Assembly (NCBI RefSeq): GCF_004798865.1
Contig: NW_025336346.1
Span: 10,176,572 to 10,240,571 of the forward strand
Length of the DNA stretch: 64,000 bases
DNA from: Varanus komodoensis
Taxonomy: Eukaryota > Chordata > Lepidosauria > Squamata > Varanidae
Direction of reading: 5' to 3'
Shown: positions 12,322-26,490 of the stretch, one piece after another
Layout of the letters: the number at the start of each line of letters is the position of its first letter
Numbering within the stretch: the stretch's first letter is position 1
The notes under the pieces: generated by a model
Seen by the model: the letters and a program-made list of their open reading frames with translations, nothing else
Told to the model about the DNA's origin: nothing
Database searches by the model: none
Program-made: the position numbers and the translations under genes

Positions 12322-15300
12322 GCTCTCATAAATATATCAGAGACCTTCCTCCATCTCTTGAATCTCATAGCCTTTTGAGCTAATAGTCTCTCTACATTTT
12401 TTCATTCTCTGTAACCATGCGCTACTATGCAACTACAAGCAGGGGATAAAACTTCATATATACGATAAAGTGGGCTCTAGTTCATGAGAAAGCTTATGTC
12501 ATAACAGTCTTTGAGAGGACACCAATTCTGTGGTCTTTTTTTGGGGGGGGGGCATGCAACAAGGGAATTGTTGCAAGCATTTTAAACACATTTATTTTTC
12601 CTGGATACATTTTCAGTACAATACTGTCCCCTACAGGCAATTTTTAAAACTACATGTGCATCTTCAATTTTGAAAATCTTCATTGTTGATTTGTGTATTG
12701 TTAAAATGTGCCAACTCAGAGCTGTTGCAATTTATTCTAATTTTTCCTTGTATCATGCATTAGGATTTGGTGACTCTGAACTTGCCAAGCTTTACTAACA
12801 ATTCATTCAGACCCGAAAACCTTTTATATCAACACCCTGGAAACTTGGTATGCTTACCTTTAAAGCATGCAATTCATTTCTGGAATTACTAACCATTCAG
12901 GTTTCTCTCTTGATAAATAGAACAAATTGGCCAACACTGAGGTGACAGAAATATTTCTTTGCTGAATGTGCAAGACAAAAAATGCCAATCACTTACTGAC
13001 TAATGTGGAAAAAAGTATATTACCATGTATGCAAAGAACTCTCTGATTTTTAAATATTCATATAAACCCTAACATTGTATCTGGAATTGTCCTATGTATA
13101 CTGTAATTCAGGGTGCTGGATTTGGACAGTAAGTTGACAGCTAGATTTGATCATTCACCCTAAAGCTGAGTGGACTCTTCAACCTGTTTTTCTGCGATGT
13201 TTTAGTTTGTTAAAACAAAACAACATGAGACAAAAAAAACCCTTTCCACCAAAATAACATTTTCCTTCTTGACAGGACCTCTCTATCAGAAAGGCTAGCT
13301 GATTTTTTAATTATAAGATTATCTAAATCTTTCATTTTTGAAGAGAGCTCCTAGAGACTGACTTTCTCATCTTTAGTTGTATCCTTTCACCAGGCTTTAG
13401 CGCTCCTTCTTTCATCAAGTTAAACTTCTTCTATAAATTCTTCAGATCTTTGTCCAGCTGACTAATTCAACCACCATAGAGTTAATACTTTATGTATATT
13501 GTAATTCTTGGTTATAGATTCTTTTAAGGGGCATTCAGTATTGAATTTTTCAATATCAAATTAACATTTGCTCAAAATAGTTGCATATTTTGTGTTAAAA
13601 TCCATGTTACCCAAAGGATTTGTTCCAAGACAGCATTCCAAACCAGCCTGCCCATGCACAAAACCTTACCAATGTAGAAGAGCACCATCCCGATTCCTGA
13701 TTATGGCATTCTCTCTTCAAGAAATTTCGCTTGATGCTACAGGTTGCTTTGTTTAAGCAACTGGTTAAGGTCATGTTACAAATTTCACCTTTTGTGTTAC
13801 TCATGAAGAAATTAAACCACATAAAGTGGGAGATAAAAGTGGAACTACATACAAATCAAAATTAACACATATGTTGATAGCTTCCTGACCACAGTGAAAA
13901 TTTATTCAAAATGTCATGCCAATAACTTCAAATTCCAATAGCATCATTCAAAATGATTTGGAAGCCTTTGGAATTGCAGAAGAGAGGCAGGGTGTTTTGC
14001 TCTCTGCTGGTAGTTTTAATCTGGGAGTATTTCAAATGTGTATTAAAAGCTATCAATACTATCCTGTTAAAGAACTGACATTACACTCTGAGCTATTTTT
14101 GTTAGCACTGTTACACAGGAAACTGTCTAAGGTCAAAGAAGTGACATTCTTCTACAGGATTGTGGTAAGTGTAATATATGCTAAGAAGTGGAAGGGTTGT
14201 CAAATGACAAAATTAAAAGACTGGTAAATCAAGCTATGGGATATAGTAAAATAAGTAAAGTCACTTGGGCACTATGGCAACAACAGGGGACTCATAACAA
14301 CAATTGTTTTAAGCCCAGACGGAAATGCTTTATATTCTACTATAGAGGTGAGGAATCTGCAGTCTCCAATCTGCATGCCGACTCCCTGTGAGGGTTAGTT
14401 TAATTTTTTTAGTATTACCTTAATCTTCTTACTCTAATTTGTTATGAGCCAGATCAAACTTTTACTTTGAATGCATTTAATAAAAACCTTTAAATATAAT
14501 GGGAAAAGAATGCATTGAAAATGCAGAGTAAGGCAGACCTTCCTTTTCAGCTTTAGACCCCACTACAACTTTTAAAGTGCAGTTACCTTTGACAATTCAA
14601 TTGCACTCATGTCTATATCAAGAATTCATATAGTGTAATACAATGGCTACCAGTCCGGAAGCCCCTCTTTCAAGGGTCATTTCAGCCCAAACTCAGCGAT
14701 GGCACTCATTCCTCAGAGATGTAGGCATGCACCCAGGCCACAGATCGGGTGGGCAACCTGAGGTCCATCAGACTTTCCCAGCACTGCCAATGGTAAGGGA
14801 TGATGGAAGTGATAAGCTACAGCATCTGAATAGCCAGGTATTACCTTCCTCTGCATAAACCAAGAGGCATTCCTAACTTCCATGCAATGGCCTCAGGGTC
14901 CCAACTGCAGTGTGTGATCCATTTTTTTTCCTTTTTTAGCCTTAGGGCTGTGACCAGAATGGGGTTTTTCCCCCTTAATTTTACAAACAAAATAATATAA
15001 AGCTAAATAGTCAAACTAGGGTACATGGAAGCACACCTTCTAAAGAGAGAGCATGGGTACAATCATACAAACACATCCATAACATAGCCTGCACGTGACT
15101 TGACAGCACTAACAAAAGCAACATGCCAACAATACCCCCTGTAAATAATAGGGAATGCTTTGACCTAGCACAGCGATTATACTAAGTCTTTGCACCACCA
15201 CAAAAACAGCCACATCCGGTTTCCTATCATTGTTCCACTTCAGTTCCTCAAACACTGTTCTGTTACCATCAGCATTTCAAGACTTCAGAAAAAAGTAACT

Positions 15301-18270
15301 ATACAAAGTGTTACAGGCAATTTCCCCAAAGGATGTGGAGGCTGGATAGCCTACACTGAGTAGAGGGATTTAAGAATTCTTATGCTCAATTCTTATTTCT
15401 TTCAGAGTCTCATCCAAGGAAACCAGCCCACATTAAGAAATACTGCTATTACCAAAGACTGGAATGCTATTTGGAAAATCTGTACTATCCATGGAGAATA
15501 CTGATATCATCTGCAATGCCATCTATTTTGCCAAGGGCAAAATGGGAACATTTGATTAATGAACTGTTTAACTGCTGAGAATCACCTAAGGAAGCAATTT
15601 CCTGGCTCACCATCTTTTGCGCAATACTACTTAGAACAGTTTAGAAATTTGCAAGTCCTTTCATGCAGAACCTGTCTGACCTGTTGAACTACAGTACACT
15701 GAAAAGGCAAAAGGCACCGTATAGAATGTCACTTTATAATATTTCTGGTATGTACCTGTCCTAGCAATCATTGATGGTGCTAAACAGGAGCACAGGGGGT
15801 GGCAAGTACTCCTTTCCACCCAAATTCTCCCACCTCTGCAGAGCTGAGCATCCTTTTCTTACTACCTTGCACATGCAAGACAGTACTTGCCCCTACTCAG
15901 AATACATGTCCCTTTTCTTGCTGTTCCACTGCTATTGGCAGTATCTCATGTTAAGATAGGAGGCGAAACCAGACTAGTGTGGGGTCCAAGTAATGCCATA
16001 ATTTGAAACAGACAACATGTATTTTTTCAGCACAGCTTGCTAAAGTCAAGATAGGTAAAACAATGCCACCAGATGTAGTAACAAGATCTAGAAGATAAAT
16101 TCCTGATTTTGCAGCCTAGGGCTCTTCAGTGTAAGTAGGGAGAGGTTCTACTGCAGTAAAAGCAGCAATTAGGAAGCTGAGTCGGATCTCCTCCTCAGGC
16201 TAACCAGAAAGCAAAGCTGGAAAGAAATCTGCTCTGACTAGTTTTCTGTACGTGTGACATGAGACCACTCCCTTCAGAAGCGAGCAACCATAGCACTGAC
16301 TGTACATTCACCCATTTTCTTCTCCTTCTGGAGGAAACAACACTAGTTTATCTACATTTATCTACATTTATAACAAGGATCCCAGAACACTGTGCATGCA
16401 GCCTCACGATATTGCCCACACAAGCACTGGCCAGACTCAGGCCTGCACAGCTTCAGAGAAGCAACTACAACAAGTTTCTCCAGAACACTCTCTGGAGACT
16501 AGTTTTATTGAAGACATGTTTTTACTCCATAATTGGGTCACTGACAGACCTGCAAACCCGGAATGAACACACCTTTCATGTCTTCTCTCATTCCCCTTTG
16601 TGTAACCTCTGTTAGGCTGCAAACAATTAAATATTTCTATTTTGTGAAGGGAGGATGGAGTTAGAGGTAAGGAATCCTAATTAAATCAAGGAAGAAATGA
16701 AAGTACTATTTAAACGAAAGATACAGACTGCAATCTCATACCCACTAGCCCTAGAGTAAGCCTCATTAAACTATTTCTGAGGAGGTATGTATAGGATTAC
16801 ACTATTAAGCAAGAACTAAGCCATCTGCATTTTTTCTTGTGTTTCCAAGCATCACAGAAAGCTAGGGACAGCATCCACTCTGGCTGCACTTCTTCACCTG
16901 ACATAGCAAATTGACCATGATGCCTTTACAGGCAATAAATGTGGTATCTTCGATCTTAATTATTACCATAAGGCAAGCCTACTCAGTTGATAAGTAAAGG
17001 TCAGGTTGCTAACCCTTACCTCATAATGACTTTTCTGCTGCCCATATGACACCTATAGTAATTCAGAAAGGAGACAGTAATTGCCATTCACATCTTTGTA
17101 CCTCTCTTCACTTCTTCCATTTTTAGATATAAAAGGAACTAACCAGGATCAGAGGCAACTACCGTCCACCCTTTGCAAATATTGTCACACAAGCATTCTC
17201 ATGCTAGCTTTATCACGGTTGGACAGATGAATAAGGCTTCATGCTACAGGGAAAGAGGCCTGAAAAGCCCATCTGTGGCACAGATGACTCCCTCTGTTTA
17301 AAAACCCACAGCAGACATCTTTGAGTCATGGAGCTGAATTGATTTTTCTCTGTATTGAAGCAGACAGATTCAATGGCGAAAGATGGTGTTCTCACATTTC
17401 ACTTCCCACTCTTGTATTAAACATGCAGTATGCTCTTGAACAAAAGAAAATAAGATTCCACTCATAGTGGGGAAAAATGGATACTGATTACATGCAAGCC
17501 ATTTTTAAATAGTTTTTTATATATTTCAAGAGAAACAGGTCATATAAACCATGTTTACACTCCAATATTTTATTACAATTTTCATGTCTTGCATACTGAC
17601 TTTTGTTCTCAGAAAGTGATTCTATTCTTACCTTTGCATTGTGCATTGTTAGCTCTGCACATTTGTGTAGAGCTAAAATGGTAATTGATAGAACTACACA
17701 TATTTACTCATGAGATCTTCACTTAGAAGCTTTGAAACATGATCTGAGATGGAAGAGTGGAATCAGTCTCTGAGCTACTTTGCTGTTGTACCCCTTATAT
17801 TACTACATGTAAGATCCTAGTAATACAGATTTATTAATACAAATATGAAACACAGATCACATTCCAGAGATTTTCAGTCACCTGGGGGAAGAGACCGTGT
17901 GCTATGCACCTACACACTCTAACAGTAAACTATGTATTTACTGTTACTATTTACTAATGGTAAATAGCTTACCATTAAGAGCATCAATGCACAATTTTTT
18001 AAAGAAAAGTAGCTTTAATTACAATCCTAAGATTACAATTTTGAACAGAAAAATGGTAGAAGAGGAATCTAGATTTTCTTTGCCTACATATTCCCTTGCT
18101 CTCTTTCCAAATTCTTTCTAGTATGGTCTGTACAAGTAACTTGGACAAGAACAGCATTATACCCAGAAAAAACTTGGTCTATCCTAACTGGTACATCTGC
18201 CCAAAGAGCAGACAATGGCCTAAGATAACCCAATTATGTTTCTGCAGAGGTATTCAAACACAGGACATTT
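12322..18270. other. Long unique stretch, no gene recognised
   Basis: AT-rich intron-like DNA. A G10 run lies near 12543-12552. The stretch 12.6-14.4 kb is unusually free of repeats that I can name. The open frames here (for example 13916-14227) have no family resemblance, and I treat them as chance. A weak SINE-tail-like string (ACTTGACAGCACTAACAAAA) lies near 15097. One palindromic MITE piece at 14749-14840 is listed separately. Confidence 0.4.
14749..14840. mobile_element. Palindromic MITE fragment (TGGACTACAACTCCCATCAT type)
   Basis: 'GGTGGGCAACCTGAGGTCCA' followed by a damaged central palindrome ('CACTGCCAATGGTAAGGGATGATGG'). It resembles the widespread squamate MITE whose core is an inverted 'GGACTACAACTCCCATCAT'. 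Related copies lie at 32131-32250 and 39917-40053. Incomplete at the right arm. Confidence 0.45.
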
Positions 18271-18274
18271 GGGA

Positions 18275-18335
18275 AGGCAGTCATTCACAGGATCACCCTA
18301 AGTGAGAAAGGACTTGACAGCACAAAACAACAACT
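18275..18335 (+). mobile_element. BovB-type SINE or LINE tail
   Basis: 'GGATCACCCTAAGTGAGAAAGGACTTGACAGCACAAAACAACAAC' (18289-18333) has the form of the 3' tail shared by BovB and its dependent reptile SINEs (GGGTCGC..AAGTC..GACTTGACGGCAC..AACAACAAC). Only the tail is recognisable. Confidence 0.5.
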
Positions 18336-19188
18336 GAGGAGCATTTCTAGAGTAAAGCAACATTACTCTTAGAGGACTTCTGTTAGGCAGAGGTGATGCA
18401 AAAGCCTCTGCACCTTTTAAGGCATGAGTAGCATGATGCGTCAAAGCTGCCTTGGCAGACTCTTTACACAACAAATTTCATTATCTCCATCCAGCATGGC
18501 TGATCAAGGCATCAACAGAATTTGCAGAAAGTAATACCAGGCTGTTGACCAAGACTACTGCTTTTCTGGCTGTTTTTTAATTACCTTCATGGTGGGTCAA
18601 GTTATACTGACACATTTTGGTATTTTTCTAAATATTGAATAAATTAGTATTCCTCAGTTTATCCTGGAAGTCCCCAAGTCGTTGAATAAAAACCCACTCT
18701 TAAGGGCCAAATCAGACTTGACTGGGATGTCATTTATCTGCTTGGCCCATTCATATACAGAACAAGGTTGCCACTTTGACAGGAAACTAGCAACGCCCCA
18801 AATGAAAATGAGCAGGAAGGGGAGAATACAGTGTGACGAGAAAAGGTGGAGGAGTGAAAAAGGCAAAATTCCATACCTCTTATTCCCACGCTTCTTTTAC
18901 TGTTAAAGAAAAGAACTGGGATGGCAAAGACAAATGGAGAAAAATGCATGTTCCGACCATCCCATCTATTTTGGCCTCAGGTCACAGCAGTTCTCCATCC
19001 AAGTTGCTGAAATGAGGCACCAGGGAAAAACAGCAGCAGACACTGATGCAGTTTTATTTTGAAACTGAAGACTGAAGTGGTCACTGCTCAACAGAATACA
19101 TTCTATTTTAATGTTGAAGCTGTTGCTGTGTGTGTCCACCACTTCAAACATTTTGTTTGGAAGTGGTACATAAATGTGTAAAATCGAT

Positions 19189-19189
19189 G

Positions 19190-19233
<44 letters not shown>
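19189..19233. repeat. (AC)n microsatellite
   Basis: About 22 uninterrupted AC units. It creates artificial Cys-Val reading frames on the minus strand. Confidence 0.98.
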
Positions 19234-19235
<2 letters not shown>

Positions 19236-20164
19236 GTTCTGCTGGAGTAGTGGAAAAAGAGAGAGTGCTCCTTGTTAACTGTGAGGATCATACCCTAACC
19301 ACATTCTGAAAAGACATGGCCTCTCGCACAAGAGAAGGAAACCTCTTCCAGTTTGCATTGGACAGGGTACCAATGTCCGAACATATTTATGGAGCCTTGC
19401 TTCAATGTTAAGTAAACATGAATGGTGTAAAGGCTTCTAGTAGGTGATTAGCTAGCAAAGCCATATATCCTGCATTGGCATTTATTATTAAATATGGGTG
19501 TGATGTTATTTTCATTTCTACTTGTTGATTGTTAAACAGTGATTCAGGATAGGAACAAATCAAAAGGACAAATATGTCCCATTTATATAAATCCAAAATT
19601 CTAAACTTAGTGCTTAAATGACAACAAATATACTATAAACAGAGTAATTGCTTACTGTAAAGTCTTCCAAAATTCACATTTTCACTTGACAGCCTGCAGT
19701 GTATACTTCACTGTACAAAGTTCATATCCTATGTTACTATATAAATAATCAAACTCAGTAATAAAATTCCATATAAAACATAACATGTATTAAAATAATT
19801 AAAAGCATGCACAAATAAACTGGCAGACAAGTAAAACCCAAATGCTCAATTCAAGAAATTTATTTTCTTTAGTCTAATAATAACAATATTATAAAATAAG
19901 AGGCACAAACCAGCAACAAATGCATATGTTAAAACATTTTTAAAGAGAGAGAGGAAAACAATAGGGGAGTGTGGAGTTTTTCATTTTTTTAAGAAAGTAG
20001 TGAGAATTTTATTACATATATATGTGGGGGTTTTTAATAGGAAAAACAAGGAAGAGAAGGACACAGAAGGAAGCAAAGGACCAGAGGTAAGTGACAGCGT
20101 TCAAACCAATCAGGTGATGCAGCAAGGTGAGCTGTCAGAAAGAAACTGGGGAAGTGGGCTGGAG

Positions 20165-20320
20165 GCTCCCTTCTTGTCCAAGGCCCTGGAAGGGGGGGGG
20201 GGGGCTCCCGCCCACTCCATGGCATTTAGTTTTGCAAGTTTCTCTCCCATCCAGGCCTTGCATTGCGCAGTGACACTCACATGTGTGATGCACAGGGACC
20301 ACAAAGAAGAACCTAACATC
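20165..20320 (-). mobile_element. DIRS terminal-repeat fossil C
   Basis: A G13 run and 'GCTCCCGCCCACTCC', then CATTGCGCAGTGACAC and ATGTGTGATGCACAGGGACC at 20261-20300. Order and orientation match the right ends of fossils A and B. No gag-like or pol-like sequence can be made out beside it, so only the end remains or the rest has decayed. Fossil; approximate limits. Confidence 0.5.
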
Positions 20321-23300
20321 CCTTTGAAAGTTGAGCAATGGCCCAAGTTCCCCACCTGCCCCAGGGGTGCACTCCACAATCTAAGAAGCACCCCAGACAG
20401 GGCCCTGTTGCTCTGGCTCACATGCTGCATATCTAACTGTGATGTTCCTACACTGTGATCAAGGGCAAGCCCACATAAAACTGCACTATGACAATATTTA
20501 TGCAACTAAAGGCATGATGGCCAAGGCCAGGTCCAATTTGTCAAGAAGTAGTGCCATTTGTAGCAGGTTTCTGAGTAGCCGTCTTGATTTTCTTGATGAG
20601 AGTATAACTGATTCAGTTAGCACTACTTTGGATCCCATTCACAGGGCAAACAGGATTTGAACCACAGATGGCACAACTCTGAAATAAAGCTATAAACTGA
20701 GTCACTACTGGATTTACAGAGCATACAGTTACAATTAAAATGTGACCACAGCAAACAAATAAGATAAAAAGTAGATAGCAAAGTAAAGCTTATTAACACT
20801 GATCTTGCTCCCCTTTTTATTCATAAAATGTGGAAATCTCTAACTATAGCAGGACCAACGCTACAGAACTAAATATCACACAACCTGCCAAATATGGCAA
20901 CATTTGCTTCCAACTTTTCGCCTCAGAAAGTTAAATACAAATGAAAGGCGTTGGTGAGCAGTTGTTTGTGGTTTAGCCATGTTTGATAATATTCTACATC
21001 TACAGTTAGTCATTCAATACAATCACTTGGAGATACAAAACTTTATGGCCTGTATTTTCTAAAATACTCTGTTGTTTTTGTGCTTAACAGATTACAAAAA
21101 AACAAAACAAAACAAAAAACATAGACCACTGAAGATGGTACCCATTTCTTGGGAGGTTTGGAAAAACTTTCCAATTCCCTTGAGCAAGAATCCATATCAA
21201 GGTACCTAGGACTCTCCAGCCTTGCTTAGTTGGTTTTCTTAAACCTTCCTACCGTTAGTGGGTTTCTTAAACCTTCTTACCATTTTTAACAACTAGGACA
21301 ACTAAGGCAATACTTTTCATAAAAATTTCTATGAAATGGCACTGAATACTCAAAAGCACTCCTACAATGTTAGGCCTAATTTATTATTAAGGGTACATTT
21401 TTATTATTAAAGTACCTACTGAAAAACTGCAATAAATATTAAATAACTGACAAAGCATGAGGCAAAGTGGGTATTAATTTTTAGTGGCACAAGCAGGCAG
21501 ATTTATGTTTCGGTTATGCTACCAAAAATGTATTAGCTAGTCAGGACTTTTAAAAGTCTGTCTGTCTGACTGGCTATCACTGGGATGATATCTAGATATT
21601 CCATTTTGCTTGGGATAGTATACATGTGCTTGTACTTGAATCACAAATCCATTCCTGTTCCAAAGATCTTATAATCTTAGTGCATGACAAGAGGCAACAG
21701 GTGGCTACAAACAAATGGACAAAAGAATCTGTCAAAGCAATTGCAAGTAATCTTTTGAAAGGAAGCTGTGTTTTGTTTCCATTCTTAATACTGAGACAGG
21801 TTTTCTGTTGGGACAACCAATTCAAATCTAGCAAAGGTCTGCAGAAATCAAACCATGTCTTTTAAAAATTTATCTTGTCATCTGGCTTGCACTGGAGATA
21901 TTTAGAACAAGTATACAAATTTCTTACCACTCCAAAACAAATTCCCTGAGGTGCTAAAGAAATCTTTTGTAAACCACACTCCACAATGGATTTTAATCTT
22001 GAACTGACATTTTATCACACTGAATCAACTAATAAGGTTGCAATGAAGCAAGTCTTGCTATGTTTAAATATAACGAACCCAAGTTGGAGTTTCTATGGAG
22101 ACTGCCTTTCTTTAAATCATTTCTACAACGGTAAATCTATTCAGTGCAACAATTAGCCTAACATTTAAACTTTGCTCACTCTCTTCATTTAGAACAAAAT
22201 CTGTTTTTAAACATGACAGATGCTACCCAAAGATAACTAGAAGCCAATACCTAGCAATGGCAGGACTTTGACTAGGCCATTTATATCCGCTACTAATATC
22301 CTTTAAATTATTTGGCCTGCTTCCAAAGAACTCTGTCAGATGTGGCCAAGTAGTTAAGCAAAACCAAAAGCCTTTGACTTTCAGTGAACACTATATTACA
22401 AATACTTTTGCTTTCAAAAAGCAATATGCTATGCGATGTGAGGAGGGGGTTACCTAATATACAGAATTTGAAGGCCCTATTGGACACATGCAACTAGTAC
22501 CTTTCTTTGCATCCTTGCCTTTGGTTTTACAAGGTGAATACTGCTTACTTTCCAATCTGATTGTGAATTTAGTCCTGTTTAGATTAGACCAGTACATGTC
22601 CATGTCATAGCTGCATGCAGTCTCCATGCCACATATTAAAACCTGCCAGGTATGTGACAAACCTCATAATTTTATACTCCTGGGTTTACACAAAAACAGG
22701 AGTGGATCAAGTCATTGGTGAGTCTTTTTGAGTATGCTTGACTTGCTGGTTAAGAACTTTAGCAGTAATGCCGTTATCTTCTTGGGAGCCCATTCTATTC
22801 TATCCCTGACATATTATAAAGAAAAAACTTGATCCAGAGTAAATCAATCAGTAGGACCTGCATCTTATTGAAATAGCTGGGGACAAGATAGTAACAGAAA
22901 TTCTATCAACTACAGCAAGCAGCTACAACTTATTTTCCTGGGACTGTTGTCAAAATGTTAGCTACAGGTTTTCCCTGCCCTGTGTGTACTAATCATGTGC
23001 CACTTCATATCATAATTATCTGCACCATGTGCCATGGTTTGCCACCCATCATTTTATCTAGAATCACGGCAACTCAGGCACAGAAATCATGCAAACCTGT
23101 CCAATGCCCTCACACAAGTGTGTGGATTATTCCATACAAGACGACTGGTGGAGGAATACTTCTGTCCTAGAAGTTTAAAAATTTTGAATTTCATCTCAAG
23201 CATTCATGGGTCTAAAGAGCAGAGGCAGTATCATCACAAAATACCACTGTAGCACTGGGTTTGTTGCTACAGAATGCAACAGCTGCTTAGCTCACAACAA

Positions 23301-24049
23301 CAGAACAACCAAATACAATAGCAAAGGGAAGCAACAAAGCTGAAACTTGGCCAGCGGGAAAGTATCATCATCATGGTATCAGATTTGACCGTTTATTTAA
23401 AAAGTGCATACCATATGTCAGCATGTTAGCATTTAGGTCAGTAGAACAACTCATGGTAATATGGTATGCTGCCTGTGAGTGCGCGCGCACACACACACAC
23501 ACACACACAGTCTAACCAGCTTAACATATTTTAGCCTGATTGTGTGTGCGTGTGTGAATATCACCAATGAGAGGAAAATGGTTTATATCCACTTATCGCT
23601 TTTCTAACTGCTCTAGTATTGCTTTGTACAACACAGTCAACATGTTTTAGATGATGTACATTTTTTAAAATTTTTGTTGTGAACTTTTGTTTTGCTTGTT
23701 ACTAGGGGCTTGACCAGGCCAATTCATTTCTGCCACACATTTTTCCTTCTTCCCCACCCCAAACACACTGAGTGCAGTCAAACCATTTTGTTATTTTTAA
23801 TATTTCCTCCCTCTCTTTTATTCTGGAAGCTAACATAGGCCCCCCAAGTATATAGAAACCATTACATTACTTCTGGATAGCCTATTACACTTCTAAAATA
23901 GAAAGTATGAGACCACATCAGTTTGGTAATAGAAGTACAGAATAAAATAATTATAAATGAGTATGATAATTGATATAAGTATGTTATTGGTCATATTGTG
24001 TTTATTTTCACCTGCTTCTTATTTATATGGTCGTATTTATAATTTTACT
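20321..24049. other. Unique intron-like stretch, no gene recognised
   Basis: AT-rich. No splice-bounded exon or repeat family recognised apart from the CA microsatellite at 23480-23509. A short direct repeat (TTTCTTAAACCTTC) occurs twice at about 21235-21290. Confidence 0.4.
23480..23509. repeat. (GC)(CA)n microsatellite
   Basis: A GCGCGCGC start followed by about 11 CA units; alternating purine-pyrimidine throughout. Confidence 0.95.
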
Positions 24050-24198
24050 ATGCTTTATGATTTCTTTCTTATTGTTATTTATTTTTATCTGTATTTTAAA
24101 TATATTCGTATTGCGCACAGTGAGCCATCCAGAGATCCTTTGGCTATGGGACGGTATACAAATGTGATGAATGAATGAATGAATGAATGAATGAATGG
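24050..24198 (+). mobile_element. L2-type 3' end with (GAAT)n tail, plus strand
   Basis: 'AGTGAGCCATCCAGAGATCC', 'TTTGGCTATGGGACGGTATA' and 'CAAATGTGATGAATGAATGA' give the standard L2 3' terminus ending in about eight GAAT units. It is the only L2 copy in the window that I see on the plus strand. Severely 5'-truncated. Confidence 0.75.
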
Positions 24199-25740
24199 GG
24201 GAAGTCTTGCTGTAGCATCTGCCTATAAACCTTTATTATGACTCCTCTTTCTAGGGACAATCAAGTCTCTGCCACACTCTCCCCTCCACCAGGAATACTG
24301 TATATATGCAAACGAATGTAGGAGAGGTGGCAGAATGAACTCTTAAGTTTGCAAGATCATTGGATATGAAAATCAGAATCTCAAGGGAAATAGGGAAAAC
24401 CTGCACAGTTCCTCTAACACTCATTTCCAAAAGTAGTCCTGCACACTAGTGAAGTTACCAGAAATTCATGTGATAAGAGAGAGAATATATCTTTTGGTAT
24501 GTAAAAATATTTATATTTATGAGGTCACCATTAATTTATTTGTCCTTACATTTTCACATCTTGTCTTTTCAATGGCATGTTTTATTTGCCTTCATGCCAA
24601 TATTACATTTTCAAGCTTACAGAGACAACATGGTTAGAAAAGGAGCCTTCCCCATTTTAATCTCACCTGTTCTGAATCTCAGAAGCAAAATTATTAGTGC
24701 AGATTTTGACTCATTCAAGACCAAAGGAAAATGGTGCATACAGGACAGAAAAATTCCATTCCATTTACAATTTTAGCAGGATGCAGCCTAATGTGCAAAC
24801 AAATAAAGGGCATTATGATGGCTTATCTGATGTTTAACCTCAATTGTTGCTGTCAGACAACTCAGCTCAAATAAAGCAAGCATGCTCAAAATAGAACTGT
24901 GGGACTTCCATGAGCGAGACAGCTATTCATAAATCAAGATGGCCTAGCACAATATGATTCCACACTTATAGCTCAAACATATATTCATTATTTTATTTAG
25001 AAGATTTCCATATCACCTAATAACCCATGTTTTCTAGACAGCGTATAAATGTTAGCCCTTCCTAAGGTATAAACTAGGCAGGAGTGGGCACAAGATACAT
25101 TTTCAGATGTTTTGAACCAACTCCGAAACGCTCCAGCCGACTGTTATAATAGCCCAAGAAGAGCTACAACTTAAGAGCAGCTTGGTGTTCATGGAGCAGG
25201 AGAATGTACTACATCTCAATCTGCAATTGATACTCTTTATGGGGGAACTTGGAGTTTGTAAGGACCTTACCAAGAATCTACTTACAAGAACCTTACCAAG
25301 AAGCTGCTAAACTAAGAATTGCTCAGCTTTAGAAAGCCATGAAAGTACACTGGTCTTGGGATTTTGCAATTATGCTGAAATAGACAAAGCAACTGTTGGC
25401 AGTAAGATGTACCAGAACTGCTTCTTTCCTACAGAGAAATATGGCATCAAAAGCAAATATTTCTAAAGACTTATGTCATTTTTACAAACCTTTTTATTAA
25501 CTTATACTTGCTTCACAAGTGACCATATTCATGTGTTATGTTTGGAACTGGTGAAGGGATACACTGAAGGGGCAAACGTATAACAGAGTGCAAGCAAAGG
25601 GCAGAATCCAATGGAGTATTTATGCCCCTGCTGATTTCCTTGTGCAGCACTGATTTTGTTGTGCAAGCACTCTGACTCACCAATTCTGTTGCATAAGGGA
25701 GGCCTCCTGCTCGCACAAAAAGGATTTAGCACTTCCCAAG
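24199..25740. other. No recognised gene
   Basis: AT-rich. A possible decayed L2 3' end lies near 24985-25050 (ATTCATTATTTTATTTAGAA, then 'CAGCGTATAAATG'). No exon seen. Confidence 0.3.
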
Positions 25741-25744
25741 GGAA

Positions 25745-26490
25745 ACTTTAAAAGAAAAGGAACATCCATCAACTGGGACAGGTTGGCAAACTCTGGGGTT
25801 GTGGTGGACAGCTTAATGAAAATGTCAACCTAGTGTGCAGCTGCTGTGAAAAAGGTAAACACCCTGTTAGGCATAATTAGGAAAGGAACTGAAAATAAAA
25901 CTAATAATGCCAAAGAGCTATGGTGCACCAAGCTTAGAATACTGTGCATGGTTCCAGTTGCCACATCTGGGAAAAAAATATTGTAGAGTTTGAAAAAGTG
26001 CAGGAAAAGGCTACTGCAATGATCAAGGGATTGCAGGAGCTTCACGATGGGAAAAGTGTCAACAGATGAGATTGTTTAGCGTAGGAAAATAAGAGGAGAC
26101 ATGGTAGAAGTATGCAGAATTATACATACTATCTCATAATATTAGAACCCAGGGTTATCCCATGAAGATGATTGGTGGGAGAATAAGGCCAAAGAAATGG
26201 AAGTATTTTTTCACATAGTACATAGTTAAATTAGCAAATTCACTTCCACAAGAGGTAGCAACAGCCACCAATTTGGACAGTTTTAAAAGGAAAAGTTTAT
26301 CAATGTCTATTAGTCCTGATGGGCCTAGACTACCTCCAGTAGCAGCTGCAGTGTGCCTGTGTAGACCAGATGCTGAGGGACATGAACAGAAACATACTGT
26401 TGCAGTCAAATTCTGCTCATGGGATTCTGTAGGCAGCTGCTAAGCAATACTGGACCAGGCAGGTCCATTATAGCTTTCATGATCTTAAGC
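25745..26490 (+). mobile_element. CR1-type LINE 3' end
   Basis: Plus-strand C-terminal part of a CR1 reverse transcriptase protein and its 3' UTR. The blocks are in order: 'GCACCAAGCTTAGAATACTG', 'GAGTTTGAAAAAGTGCAGGA', 'AATGATCAAGGGATTGCAGG', 'AGAACCCAGGGTTATCCCAT', and a terminal 'TACTGGACCAGGCAGGTCCA'. In protein terms this is the LEYCxW...LEKVQxxAT region. It carries several stops and indels and is 5'-truncated. A younger copy of the same end lies at 52436-52840. Confidence 0.8.

Noticed and set aside
18966-19291. Minus-strand frames with runs of Cys-Val
   Set aside because: Produced by the AC microsatellite at 19189-19233.
20000-20458. 152-codon plus-strand frame
   Set aside because: It runs through the G13 run and the DIRS end fossil. 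No domain and no splice-site support.
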